From positions 85,048 to 149,047 of the forward strand of contig CANMVY010000002.1 in assembly GCA_947501265.1 (NCBI GenBank): 64,000 nucleotides of DNA. Reading direction: 5' to 3'. Source of the DNA: Bacteroidota bacterium (GTDB taxonomy: Bacteria > Bacteroidota > Bacteroidia > UBA7662 > CANHCV01). Position numbers and translations under genes: made by a program. Below are positions 43,940-54,313 of this stretch, piece by piece; the first letter of the stretch is position 1, and every line of letters begins with the position of its first letter. The notes beneath the pieces are model-generated. The model saw only the letters and a program-made list of their open reading frames with translations, did no database searches and had not been told where the DNA came from.

Positions 43940-44821
43940 TTAATCGTAAAGTTGATCCATTTTTAAACGAAGGTACTTATTCACCGAAATAAAGGTGCTT
44001 AAAGTCGTAATGATGATTCCAAAAATAAAGAGAAATGCAAAGAGGAAAAGGGTATTGTTCCAATCTTTGATTTCGTTGAATTCCGGTTTGGTTTTAGGAA
44101 GGATAACCATCAATGCTGCCACCAAACCGCAAGCCAAAAGTGCTGCAATGAATCCCTGAATGACGGCGTTTTTCAAAAATGGCTTGCGAATAAAACCATG
44201 GGTTGCGCCAACGAGTTGCATGGTTTTGATGTTGAATCGTTGCGCAAACAGAGAGAGCTTAACGGAATTATTAATGAGGATGATGGAAATGATTAAAATA
44301 ATTCCAGCAAATGCCAATAATGCCAGCCCCAACGTCATGATGTTTTCATTAAATTGCTCCAGGGCTGGTAATTTGTAACTCACCTCATCTACAATGGGGT
44401 TAGCGACAATGTTTCGACGAATTTCTGCCAAATGCTCTTGGTCGGCAAAAGGCGCTTTTACGTACAAATCACAACTTCTTAATAGTGGATTATCCCCCAA
44501 CACCTCGATAAAATCAGACTCCACCTCTACTCCATCCAATCGTTTTGCGGCTTCTTCACGAGAAACGTAATGCAACTTTTTAGTAGAAGGCATGGATTGG
44601 ATGATGATCATGGCATCTTTAATTTCTTGGGAAGAAGCAGAATTTTTGAAGAAAATATCCATCATAAAATTTTCTTTCAACACCAAAACTGCACTTCGAG
44701 CATGAATGGATGCAAAGCCCAAAACTCCAACCAACATCAGTACCAACGCAACCGAAAACAATGCGGTAATACTGGTGCGTTGTGCAAGAGATTGAAAATA
44801 TCGAATGCTTTTCTGAGCCAT
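43940..44821 (-). CDS. ftsX: FtsX, cell-division ABC transporter permease-like protein
   Basis: The 293-residue protein has one N-terminal helix (about 18-40), an extracytoplasmic domain (about 45-165) and three C-terminal helices (about 170-195, 222-245 and 262-283). The cytoplasmic segment FNIKTMQLVGATHGFIRKPF matches FtsX. With FtsE it controls peptidoglycan hydrolases at division. ftsE is not adjacent, as is common in this phylum. It lies 9 bp after hutH, in a long minus-strand run. Confidence 0.94.
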   Translation of the reverse strand: MAQKSIRYFQSLAQRTSITALFSVALVLMLVGVLGFASIHARSAVLVLKENFMMDIFFKNSASSQEIKDAMIIIQSMPSTKKLHYVSREEAAKRLDGVEVESDFIEVLGDNPLLRSCDLYVKAPFADQEHLAEIRRNIVANPIVDEVSYKLPALEQFNENIMTLGLALLAFAGIILIISIILINNSVKLSLFAQRFNIKTMQLVGATHGFIRKPFLKNAVIQGFIAALLACGLVAALMVILPKTKPEFNEIKDWNNTLFLFAFLFIFGIIITTLSTFISVNKYLRLKMDQLYD

Positions 44822-44830
44822 GAAGTAAAG

Positions 44831-46336
44831 TTAATGAAAATTTTTCCAATCTACCTGATCCATCAATTTTTCAGCCATTGCCATGTCCAAATGGATCTCA
44901 CGATCTTCATCCATGAATGAAATGTGCTCTCTAAATTGAAGGTGCAAATCTTCCAAAGATTGACTGCTTTTTCCACCGGAAATTTCTTTTCGAAGATCAA
45001 ATGCTTGTGCAGCATTTAGCCACTCAATTGCCAAAACCTTTTTTACCTGGTGAATGATTTCAAAACATTTAACGGCTGCATTCGCTCCCATGGAAACGTG
45101 ATCCTCTTGTCCATTTGAGCTCACAATGGAATCGGAACTCGAAGGATTGCACCATTGTTTTGTTTTAGAAACAATGCTGGCAGCTGTGTATTGAGGAATC
45201 ATGAATCCGCTGTTCAAACCGCTATTTTTTACCAAGAATGCAGGTAAATCGCGTTGACCAGAAATGAGTAAATAGGTTCTTCGCTCCGAAATATTTCCCA
45301 ATTCGTGTACCGCTAGTCCAAGTTGATCGGCCGTTAACGCCAAAACCTGACCGTGGAAATTCCCTCCTGAAAGGATCAAATCGTCTTCCGGAAAAATTAA
45401 CGGATTATCGGTAACACTCGCAGCTTCGGTTTCGTAAACGGATTTACTTTGTTGCAAAACGGTAAAGGTGGCACCGTGAACCTGCGGAATGCAACGGAAG
45501 GAATAAGGGTCCTGAACGGCTTTTCCCAGGTTATTTTGCATGGTACTGCCGGCCAATAGGTTGCGCATGATAGAGGCCGAATTTATCTGGCCGGCATGCG
45601 GACGAACGCGATGAATGTGTTCCGTAAACGGCTCTTTGGTACCGTTAAAGCCTTCTAAACTAAGAGCTCCAATGGCGTGAGCAGCATGGTACAATTTTTC
45701 CGATTCAATCCAATTGAATATTCCGAAAGCCGACATGAATTGGGTACCATTCAAAAGGGCTAAACCTTCTTTTGCGCTTAACGAAATGGGAGACCATCCC
45801 AACTGTTCCAAGGCTATTTTGGCCGGCATTCGTTTTCCTTTCCAAACGACTTCGCCTCGGCCAATGAGCGGTAAACACAAATGCGCCAAAGGCGCTAAAT
45901 CTCCCGATGCTCCAAGGGAACCTTGTTCAAAAACCACAGGAAGTACATCTTCGTTGTACATCTCAACCAATCGTTGAACAGTTACAAGCTGAACACCTGA
46001 ATGTCCGTAACTTAAGCTTTGAACTTTCAAAGCCAACATCAACCGAACAATCGAGGGAATTACTTCTTTTCCGGTTCCACAAGCATGGCTCATAACGATG
46101 TTTTCCTGCAATTGAGAAAGGTCTTCTTTCGAGATTTTTACATTGCAAAGGGAACCGAACCCGGTGTTTATGCCATAGAATGCTCTATCGTTATCGTTGA
46201 GTTTTTGCTGCAAGAAATCGTAACAATTTTGAATTCTTTTTTCAGCAGCTTCCGACAATGATAAGCAGGCATCACTTTTAGAAATGGCTTCAAAATAATT
46301 CCAAGGAATCTGTTGATCAATAGAAATATGGTTCAT
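44831..46336 (-). CDS. hutH: Histidine ammonia-lyase
   Basis: The protein of about 501 residues has the self-cyclising MIO triad ASG in GSLGASGDLAPLAHL (A143-S144-G145), the catalytic Tyr in YGINTGFGSL (about 54-63) and SGFMIPQYTAAS further on. It deaminates histidine to urocanate. I set the start at 46336, where ATGA overlaps the hisS stop; an in-frame start 8 codons earlier would overlap more. Its coupling to hisS is unusual for a catabolic gene. Only FTCD, 26 kb away, continues the pathway within the window. Confidence 0.95.
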   Translation of the reverse strand: MNHISIDQQIPWNYFEAISKSDACLSLSEAAEKRIQNCYDFLQQKLNDNDRAFYGINTGFGSLCNVKISKEDLSQLQENIVMSHACGTGKEVIPSIVRLMLALKVQSLSYGHSGVQLVTVQRLVEMYNEDVLPVVFEQGSLGASGDLAPLAHLCLPLIGRGEVVWKGKRMPAKIALEQLGWSPISLSAKEGLALLNGTQFMSAFGIFNWIESEKLYHAAHAIGALSLEGFNGTKEPFTEHIHRVRPHAGQINSASIMRNLLAGSTMQNNLGKAVQDPYSFRCIPQVHGATFTVLQQSKSVYETEAASVTDNPLIFPEDDLILSGGNFHGQVLALTADQLGLAVHELGNISERRTYLLISGQRDLPAFLVKNSGLNSGFMIPQYTAASIVSKTKQWCNPSSSDSIVSSNGQEDHVSMGANAAVKCFEIIHQVKKVLAIEWLNAAQAFDLRKEISGGKSSQSLEDLHLQFREHISFMDEDREIHLDMAMAEKLMDQVDWKNFH

Positions 46337-47673
46337 GATAATTGGAATAATTCGCTCCACGAAATGATATTCTGTTCACCAGAAATCATGTTTTTCACAC
46401 TTATTTTATTTTCTTTCAATTCCGAATCTCCGAGAATGGCTACCCAAGGAATTTGTTTAGAATCGGCGTATTTCATTGCTTTTTTCAGCTTACCAAATTC
46501 AGGATACAGTTCCGATGGCACTTGCATCTTCCTGAATGTACTTAGGAATACGCAGCATTGTTCAAAGGTTTCTTCATCGAAAGCGGTGAAGAGTATTTTT
46601 GTTTTTGAAGGAGTTAGTTCCATGGGGAAAAGATTCAATTCTTCCATGCAATCTAAAATTCGCTCAGCTCCAAAAGAAACCCCTACGCCCGACATATTTT
46701 TCAATCCAAAAACTTCAGTGAGGTTATCGTAACGACCTCCACCACCCAAACTTCCCATTTGAACTTCGTGGGTTACCACTTCGAAAACAGTTCCGGTATA
46801 ATAATCCAATCCCCTCGCCAAGGAAATATCAAATTTGGCATGGGTCAATCCAACATTTTGCAACAAATAGTTCACCTCTTTCCATCCTTCACTATTTCCC
46901 AAAACTTCATCCAAAATATTCCATTGTTCTGAAAAGTCGGCAGAAAGGAGATTCACCAAATCCAATGCCGTTGTAGAAGATAAATCTTCCATTTCTTGCA
47001 ATTCGGAGGCAAATCCTGAAATTCCAATTTTATCGATCTTATCCATGGAAATGAGGACCGATGAAAACACCGATTCAAATCCCCATGCCTTGGCCAATTC
47101 ATTCAACACCTTGCGGTTATTAAATCGAATGGTAAAATCTTGAAAACCCAAGCGCGTGAAAACTTCTTCATAAATTTGAATGAGTTCCACTTCGTTGAAG
47201 AGGGAATTGGATCCAACGATATCGACATCGCATTGGTAAAACTCTTGATAACGACCTCGTTGCGGGCGATCGCCTCTCCAAACAGGTTGAATTTGGTAAC
47301 GTTTGAAGGGCATTGGAAGTTTTTCCCAATTCATAGCCACAAAACGAGCCATAGGAACGGTAAGGTCATACCGAAGTCCACGGTCGGAAGAATCGGGAAT
47401 AAATCCAGTTTGAATATCTTTAAGTGCCTCGGCAACTTGAGGATTGGATTCTTTGAGGGAACGATTGCTTCGAATATGGAAGAGTAGTTTATCGCCCTCA
47501 TTTCCATATTTTCCAGTAAGGGTAGATAAATTTTCAACCGCAGGAGTTTCCAAGGGTTGGAATCCATATTTCTGAAAAATGTCTTCTATCAATTGAAACA
47601 GATACTTCCTTTTTACAACCTCGAGCGGTGCATAATCGCGGGTACCTTTGGACAAAGTAGGTTTAACGGCCAT
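46333..47673 (-). CDS. hisS: Histidyl-tRNA synthetase
   Basis: The protein of about 446 residues is a class II synthetase. It has motif 2 in YQIQPVWRGDRPQRGRYQEF, the histidine-specific segments RGLDYYTGTVFEV, and motif 3 near GVGVSFGAERIL. An anticodon-binding domain lies at the C-terminus. It charges tRNA-His. I chose ATG 47673 (MAVKPTLSKGTRDY), ten codons inside the longest frame, as it fits the family. A slightly degenerate -7 box (TATCTTCG) ends 4 bp before it, and the groEL terminator lies immediately upstream. Confidence 0.96.
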   Translation of the reverse strand: MAVKPTLSKGTRDYAPLEVVKRKYLFQLIEDIFQKYGFQPLETPAVENLSTLTGKYGNEGDKLLFHIRSNRSLKESNPQVAEALKDIQTGFIPDSSDRGLRYDLTVPMARFVAMNWEKLPMPFKRYQIQPVWRGDRPQRGRYQEFYQCDVDIVGSNSLFNEVELIQIYEEVFTRLGFQDFTIRFNNRKVLNELAKAWGFESVFSSVLISMDKIDKIGISGFASELQEMEDLSSTTALDLVNLLSADFSEQWNILDEVLGNSEGWKEVNYLLQNVGLTHAKFDISLARGLDYYTGTVFEVVTHEVQMGSLGGGGRYDNLTEVFGLKNMSGVGVSFGAERILDCMEELNLFPMELTPSKTKILFTAFDEETFEQCCVFLSTFRKMQVPSELYPEFGKLKKAMKYADSKQIPWVAILGDSELKENKISVKNMISGEQNIISWSELFQLS

Positions 47674-47677
47674 GGTG

Positions 47678-47685
47678 CGAAGATA
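47678..47685 (-). promoter_or_regulatory. Candidate -7 element of hisS
   Basis: On the minus strand TATCTTCG (one mismatch to TAnnTTTG) is followed by CACC and the hisS ATG. It directly follows the T-run of the groEL terminator. Confidence 0.42.
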
Positions 47686-47717
47686 CGAAAAAGCCCCGAC
47701 CAAAATTGGATCGGGGC
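47686..47717 (-). terminator. Intrinsic terminator of groES-groEL
   Basis: On the minus strand GCCCCGA and TCGGGGC pair, followed by five T. The groEL stop is 28 bp upstream. Confidence 0.88.
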
Positions 47718-47744
47718 GTATCTAAAATGGTTAAAGAAGAAGAA

Positions 47745-49385
<1,641 letters not shown>

Positions 49386-49394
49386 CTAATTTAA

Positions 49395-49673
49395 TTAACC
49401 AATGATTGCAAGAATATCGCTTTCACGCATGATAAGGTAATCTTTACCTTCATACTTCAACTCAGTTCCGGCGTATTTGCCATAAAGAACCACATCTCCT
49501 ACTTTGGTAGTCATGGGCTCGTCTTTCTTTCCAGCACCAACGGAAACGACTGTTCCGCGTTGTGGTTTTTCTTGAGCAGTATCAGGAATGATGATACCTG
49601 AACTGGTAACTTGTTCTGCCGCTGCGGGCTCAACCAGAACCCGATCAGCGATGGGAGTGATTTTAACTGACAT
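49395..49673 (-). CDS. groES: Co-chaperonin GroES (Hsp10)
   Basis: The 92-residue protein matches GroES in length and sequence, with the mobile loop [15 protein letters not shown] (about 24-38) and the ending [14 protein letters not shown]. It caps GroEL. Upstream, between it and the secG terminator, is a 9-bp inverted repeat but no CIRCE element and no clear TAnnTTTG box, so heat-shock control here is unresolved. Confidence 0.97.
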   Translation of the reverse strand: MSVKITPIADRVLVEPAAAEQVTSSGIIIPDTAQEKPQRGTVVSVGAGKKDEPMTTKVGDVVLYGKYAGTELKYEGKDYLIMRESDILAIIG

Positions 49674-49773
49674 AATTTAAATGGATTTTTTAATCTTCCT
49701 CTTCCATTCAAGCATTATGCCACAAAGAAAAAGGAATGGTATTCTGGAAATTTTGACAAATCCGACCAATTCG

Positions 49774-49811
49774 TCTGCCAAAAATGCAAACGATTGGAAA
49801 AATTTGGCAGA
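49774..49811. promoter_or_regulatory. Inverted repeat upstream of groES
   Basis: TCTGCCAAA (49774-49782) and TTTGGCAGA (49803-49811) are perfect inverse copies separated by 20 bp, about 100 bp upstream of the groES ATG. A TTTG on the minus strand (49787-49790) lies between the arms. This could be an operator for groESL. It does not match CIRCE. Confidence 0.45.
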
Positions 49812-49838
49812 AAAAAAAAAGCGCCTGTCGGCGCTTTT
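49811..49838 (-). terminator. Intrinsic terminator of the miaB-secG operon
   Basis: On the minus strand AAGCGCC and GGCGCTT form a stem over GACA, followed by a run of ten T. It separates secG from groES. Confidence 0.9.
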
Positions 49839-49857
49839 GCTATAATTTAGTAGTGAT

Positions 49858-50220
49858 TTATTGAGCCGGTGCAGGAGCAGGAGTTGCTGCAGGAGCAGGA
49901 GCTGCTGGCTGTTGTGTTGCAGGCATGCTTTTCGCCATTTCTGCCGCTTCAGAATTCGTCGTAGTTGTTTGCTCGATACCATCGGCAGCAGCTACCGTAC
50001 GATCAATACCTAAATTCATTCCTACAGAAAGAACCAATAAAGCGATTACCAATCCCCAAGTGATTTTTTCAACCACATCGGAAGAACGAGCAACACCAAT
50101 GATTTGGCTTGGGGCAGACATGGATGCTGTTAAACCACCGCCTTTTGGTTTTTGAATCAATACAACCAACACCAAGAGGATGCATACCAAAATGATTAGA
50201 GAAAATAAAATTCCTGTCAT
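49858..50220 (-). CDS. secG: SecG, preprotein translocase subunit
   Basis: The 120-residue protein has two helices (about 3-23 and 53-71) flanking the SecG cytoplasmic loop with QKPKGGGLTASMS (about 23-35). The C-terminal tail is rich in Ala/Pro/Thr (about 85-120), an extension commonly seen in Bacteroidota SecG. It assists SecYE in protein export. It overlaps the upstream TPR-like gene by ATGA. Confidence 0.94.
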   Translation of the reverse strand: MTGILFSLIILVCILLVLVVLIQKPKGGGLTASMSAPSQIIGVARSSDVVEKITWGLVIALLVLSVGMNLGIDRTVAAADGIEQTTTTNSEAAEMAKSMPATQQPAAPAPAATPAPAPAQ

Positions 50221-51035
50221 GACTTTAATTTTTGTTGAATGGTCTCCATTCGATTTGCAAAATAAATGCTTTTTTCGGGGAATTTCAAATTCAATTTTTC
50301 ATAAACGGCTAAAGCCATCAAAAATTGACCTTGAGCTTCATAAATTCTTGCTAGCGTATCGCTTACTGGCTCTTCAAAAATTTCTTCTTCCGTAAGCAAT
50401 GGTGCGATGTCGTCAACCGGCGGTATTTCGTTTTTGTGCGGTAGCGGGAAATACGGAACCGCCGCCAACATTTGAGCCTCTAACGGATCAAAATCGGGCT
50501 TTTTTACCTGATAATTCTCAGACTTTTCCGGTGAATCGTTGTACCGAATCAGGAAATCTGAAAGGGTAAATAAAGGTCGTTCTACCGGATTTTCGGAAAC
50601 TATTATCGCTTCTTCATCCGCTTTGATTGGCAATTGAACCTCAATGGATAATTTTTCTTCCGGCGGTTGAACTTGAGTAATTTTTTCTTCTTTTTTCTGC
50701 TCCAACACCAACTGGTTTTGAATCAATTCAATGGTGCTGGCTACCTGGGAAATTTGTTTTTTAACCTTTTGCTTCTCATTTTCCAATTCGGGATTGGGCT
50801 CCATTTGCTGAAGAAGCCTCTTCAACGCTGAACGGTCGGGAAAATACGGTGCAGAATCGCGCAAAACTTCCAAATAACGATGGTCGTGTTCCAATTTCAG
50901 CTTTCCCAACCACGCCCATCGGGCTCCGGTGAACCACGGATAATCGCGAACCAAGTCCTCCAAATCTTTGGCTTCAACCGCTCGAATAAAATCGAGGTTG
51001 CCGCTCCAAAGATTAACGAGTTGCTTTTGATTCAT
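50217..51035 (-). CDS. Hypothetical protein with C-terminal TPR-like repeat
   Basis: The 272-residue protein has no signal peptide. The N-terminal part (about 1-80) is helical and Trp-rich, the middle is a charged Glu/Lys/Gln coil (about 85-135), and the last about 45 residues (SDTLARIYEAQGQFLMALAVYEKL) form a TPR-like repeat. It is conserved in this position upstream of secG in the phylum, and could be a scaffold in envelope biogenesis. Function not known. Confidence 0.78.
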   Translation of the reverse strand: MNQKQLVNLWSGNLDFIRAVEAKDLEDLVRDYPWFTGARWAWLGKLKLEHDHRYLEVLRDSAPYFPDRSALKRLLQQMEPNPELENEKQKVKKQISQVASTIELIQNQLVLEQKKEEKITQVQPPEEKLSIEVQLPIKADEEAIIVSENPVERPLFTLSDFLIRYNDSPEKSENYQVKKPDFDPLEAQMLAAVPYFPLPHKNEIPPVDDIAPLLTEEEIFEEPVSDTLARIYEAQGQFLMALAVYEKLNLKFPEKSIYFANRMETIQQKLKS

Positions 51036-51036
51036 A

Positions 51037-51549
51037 TCACCAATTTACGAAAGATTTGTTGAATAAGTCCTCGGCCAATTGTTTTGAAATGTCGTTCACC
51101 AAGGTTGACTCCACCGAACCAAGGGGCACCGAGCCCGAAAAATCTGCATAACGCACAAATCGTTGCTGCCACGATTTGGATTTCTCTTTTTTATCGAAAA
51201 AGGTAACTTCAATGGAAATAGTCAACCTATTCAGCGCCGCAGATTGGTCGTTCCCAGAAAACCCCGCAGGCGCTACTTCGTATCCCACAATGCTTCCGCG
51301 GTAACCAATATCGGCCAAATCCTCGTTGTTGATTACCCGAATGGAGGTTTGACTAACGAATTTATCCCGAAGCTTTTCCGTTAACAGCGGACTCAACGTT
51401 GGTGAAGCCAAAGGAGCCTTGTTTTCAAATTGGAGAATGGAAACCGTTTTAATGGAAGGATCTACACTCGCTCCTGTGAAAGAGTAGTTTACCCGACATC
51501 CCGACAAAATAAGTAGAAAAAGTAAGCATCCTTTAATCCTCCAAACCAT
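51037..51549 (-). CDS. LptE-like outer-membrane lipoprotein
   Basis: The 170-residue protein has a lipoprotein signal ending in lipobox LSGC (about 15-18), then NYSFTGASVDPSIKTVSI and APLASPTLSPLLTEKLRDKF, the pattern of Bacteroidota LptE. LptE plugs the LptD barrel and helps place LPS in the outer leaflet. It overlaps the sigma-54 activator gene by 17 bp, linking LPS transport to that operon. lptD is not in the window. Confidence 0.88.
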   Translation of the reverse strand: MVWRIKGCLLFLLILSGCRVNYSFTGASVDPSIKTVSILQFENKAPLASPTLSPLLTEKLRDKFVSQTSIRVINNEDLADIGYRGSIVGYEVAPAGFSGNDQSAALNRLTISIEVTFFDKKEKSKSWQQRFVRYADFSGSVPLGSVESTLVNDISKQLAEDLFNKSFVNW

Positions 51550-52774
51550 ATTCTTTGATTTTTCGGTACAACGTTCTTTCAGAAATACCTAACTCCAATG
51601 CAGCATTTTTCCTTCGTCCCCGATGTTTTTGAAGTGATTTTTCAATCATTCGCTTCTCCACTTCCATCAAGGATAAATTTTCTTCAATGTCCTCCACCTC
51701 AGAAACCCGAAGGTCCTTCCGAGGGGCAATGTTTTCCGAAATAACGAACGCATTGGTTGGTGATGCGGCCATCCACGAGGAGGAATCTGGTGGAATAATT
51801 GAGTCTTGAATGATGCTCATTTCGGAAGGAGTAACCGAATTTGAGGATGGCGTAAAACCACCAGCAACTTTTTTCAATTCGGTAATATCGCGCTTCATTT
51901 CGAAAAGTAACTTATACAAAATTTCGCGTTCTGAAAGATCATTTGGATTATTTTGATCGAAAATCACCGGCATGGACTTGGGAGCATGATCTGGCAAATA
52001 CTTCAAAAATTCTTCTCCTTGAATAAAGCGATTCTTTTCGAGCACATTGACTTGTTCGGCGATGTTTCTTAATTGACGAATATTTCCTGGCCAAGAAAAA
52101 CGTTTTAATATTTCCTGAGCGGAATCGTCCAACCGAACGGGAGCAATGCCATACTTTTCACTAAAATCTACTGAGAATTTTCGGAATAACAACGGAACAT
52201 CCTCGGCTCTCTCTCTCAAGGGTGGAATTTCGATGGGAACCGTATTCAATCGGTAGTACAAATCTTCTCGAAACTTCCCTTTTTCGATAGCCCCGTGCAG
52301 ATTTACGTTGGTAGCAGCGATGACTCTAACATTGGTTTTCTGCACTTTCGAAGATCCCACACGGATGTATTCACCGGTTTCCAATACGCGCAACAATCGA
52401 GCTTGGGTGCCGGTGGGCAACTCCCCTACTTCATCTAAAAAAATGGTCCCACCGTCTACCTCTTCGAAATATCCTTTTCTACTTTCCATAGCCCCTGTAA
52501 AGGAACCTTTTTCATGTCCGAACAACTCCGAGTCGATGGTTCCTTCAGGAATAGCACCGCAGTTAACGGCTATGAATTTATTGTGTTTCCGAGGACTAAG
52601 TTGATGAATGATCTTTGAAAAAACTTCCTTTCCTACTCCACTCTCACCTAAAATTAAAACCGAAAGTTCGGTAGATGCAACCTGGGCTGCAACGGTAATG
52701 GCCCGATTCAATCGAGGAGCATCACCAATGATTCCGAACTTGTTTTTTAAGGTTTGTAACTCTTGTGGACTCAT
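51533..52774 (-). CDS. Sigma-54-dependent transcriptional activator without receiver domain
   Basis: The protein of about 413 residues begins almost directly with the AAA+ domain: Walker A GESGVGKE (43-50), the sigma-54-contacting loop GSFTGA (90-95), Walker [13 protein letters not shown] and an arginine-finger region. A variable linker follows, then a Fis-type HTH at the C-terminus ([19 protein letters not shown]). There is no N-terminal receiver, PAS or GAF domain, so the activating signal is not obvious. ATG 52774 is chosen for ATGA coupling to miaB. It sits among envelope genes and may control envelope or stress functions. Confidence 0.93.
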   Translation of the reverse strand: MSPQELQTLKNKFGIIGDAPRLNRAITVAAQVASTELSVLILGESGVGKEVFSKIIHQLSPRKHNKFIAVNCGAIPEGTIDSELFGHEKGSFTGAMESRKGYFEEVDGGTIFLDEVGELPTGTQARLLRVLETGEYIRVGSSKVQKTNVRVIAATNVNLHGAIEKGKFREDLYYRLNTVPIEIPPLRERAEDVPLLFRKFSVDFSEKYGIAPVRLDDSAQEILKRFSWPGNIRQLRNIAEQVNVLEKNRFIQGEEFLKYLPDHAPKSMPVIFDQNNPNDLSEREILYKLLFEMKRDITELKKVAGGFTPSSNSVTPSEMSIIQDSIIPPDSSSWMAASPTNAFVISENIAPRKDLRVSEVEDIEENLSLMEVEKRMIEKSLQKHRGRRKNAALELGISERTLYRKIKEYGLED

Positions 52775-54189
52775 AACTTCTCGATGAAAGTTCCGATGAG
52801 TGTGGCCTGAGAACAATCTTCCATTTTCACCATAACATAATCGCCAGGTTGAACGTGATCTTGGGTTGGGAAAACCACCATTTTATTCTGGGAGTTTCTT
52901 CCGCATTGTTGGTGATTTCCTTTTTTGGCAAATCCTTCTACCAAAATTTTCTGTGTTTGCCCTACCGCTTCCTTGTTTCTTTCTAAGGAATAACCGCTTT
53001 GTTTGGCAATGATTTCATCCAAACGGCGGCTCTTTACCTCCTCGGCAATATCATCTTTGTACTTGCGAGCCGCAAATGTTCCTGGGCGTTCGCTGTATTT
53101 GAACATGTAAGACATGTCGTACTTCACGAAATCGATCATCGAAAGCGTATCAGCGTGCTCTTCTTCGGTTTCACCGCAAAATCCGGCAATCACGTCCGAA
53201 GTGATGGCACATTCTGGAATGATGCGTCGAATAGCTTCCACCCGATTCATGTACCATTCCCGTGAGTATGTTCGGTTCATTCGCTCCAAACATGTGGTAG
53301 AACCCGATTGAACGGGCAAGTGAATGCATTTGCAAATGTTTTCGTGGTTCGCCATGGTTTCGAGCACTTCATCTGTAATGTCTTTGGGATGGGAAGTACT
53401 GAAACGAACGCGCAACAACGGACTAATCAATGCTACTCGTTCTAGAAGTTGCGCAAAATTCACGTTTTCTTCCTCGTTGGACCAATGGTAGGAATCTACG
53501 TTTTGGCCAAGAAGTGTAACTTCTTTGTATCCTTTTTCAAACAAATCCCGGCATTCAGAAATGATGGAATGAGCGTCGCGACTTCTTTCACGTCCGCGGG
53601 TAAACGGCACGACACAAAAGGAACACATATTATCGCACCCGCGCATGATGGTTACGAAGGCCAATACTCCGTTTCCGCCCAAACGAACAGGAGTAATATC
53701 CGCATAAGTTTCTTCTCTAGAAAGAATAACGTTCACCGCTTTTTGTCCGGATTCAACTTGATCCAAGAGGTTCGGTAGATCTTTGTAGGCATCGGGGCCA
53801 ATTACCAAATCAACCACTTTTTCTTCATCCAATAATTTGGCTTTCATGCGTTCGGCCATGCAGCCCAAAACGCCGATCACCATTTCCGGTTTTTGCTTTT
53901 TAGCCATTCTGAAAACATCCAATCGGCCGCGAACCTTTTGTTCTGCATTTTCACGAATGGAACAAGTATTGATGAAAACTACATCGGCCTCTTGAAGGTT
54001 CGGAGTGGATGAATATCCATTTTCGGCCATGATGGAGGCAACAATCTCAGAATCCGAAAAATTCATTTGGCAGCCGTAACTTTCCAAATACATTTTTTTG
54101 GTCCCTTGTTCAATCCCTTGCAATACCTCGCCCTGACGGGTTTCATCGGTAACTTTTTCAAATACGTTTCCAGAAAATTGATTCGCCAT
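52771..54189 (-). CDS. miaB: tRNA-2-methylthio-N6-dimethylallyladenosine synthase MiaB
   Basis: The 472-residue radical SAM methylthiotransferase has an N-terminal cluster domain with cysteines in [19 protein letters not shown] and LGCMAER. The radical SAM motif is CDNMCSFC (about 190-197), and a C-terminal TRAM domain spans about 400-470. It adds the methylthio group to i6A37 of tRNAs and needs two Fe-S clusters. It is the first gene of miaB-sigma54-lptE-TPR-secG. A -7 box lies 17 bp before the start. Confidence 0.96.
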   Translation of the reverse strand: MANQFSGNVFEKVTDETRQGEVLQGIEQGTKKMYLESYGCQMNFSDSEIVASIMAENGYSSTPNLQEADVVFINTCSIRENAEQKVRGRLDVFRMAKKQKPEMVIGVLGCMAERMKAKLLDEEKVVDLVIGPDAYKDLPNLLDQVESGQKAVNVILSREETYADITPVRLGGNGVLAFVTIMRGCDNMCSFCVVPFTRGRERSRDAHSIISECRDLFEKGYKEVTLLGQNVDSYHWSNEEENVNFAQLLERVALISPLLRVRFSTSHPKDITDEVLETMANHENICKCIHLPVQSGSTTCLERMNRTYSREWYMNRVEAIRRIIPECAITSDVIAGFCGETEEEHADTLSMIDFVKYDMSYMFKYSERPGTFAARKYKDDIAEEVKSRRLDEIIAKQSGYSLERNKEAVGQTQKILVEGFAKKGNHQQCGRNSQNKMVVFPTQDHVQPGDYVMVKMEDCSQATLIGTFIEKL

Positions 54190-54206
54190 AATGTTTGTAT
54201 TCTTCG

Positions 54207-54214
54207 CAAAAATA
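54207..54214 (-). promoter_or_regulatory. -7 element of the miaB operon
   Basis: On the minus strand this reads TATTTTTG, 17 bp before the miaB ATG. A TTTG (54237-54240, minus) lies 22 bp upstream. Confidence 0.5.
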
Positions 54215-54289
54215 CAAAAGGAAAATCCCTCTGTGACAAAATGTCATATTATTTCCGTAAAAAATTTAGGAAGGAAATACCCACCGCGA

Positions 54290-54297
54290 TAACTTTG
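54290..54297 (+). promoter_or_regulatory. -7 element of the proline dehydrogenase operon
   Basis: TAACTTTG matches the consensus and lies 16 bp before the ATG at 54314. TTTA at 54265-54268 is a weak -33 candidate. Confidence 0.52.
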
Positions 54298-54313
54298 CGC
54301 AAAATCGCAAGAA

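Noticed and set aside
49674-49857. CIRCE (HrcA) operator before groES
   Set aside because: No TTAGCACTC-N9-GAGTGCTAA-like sequence is present; only the unrelated TCTGCCAAA inverted repeat is seen.
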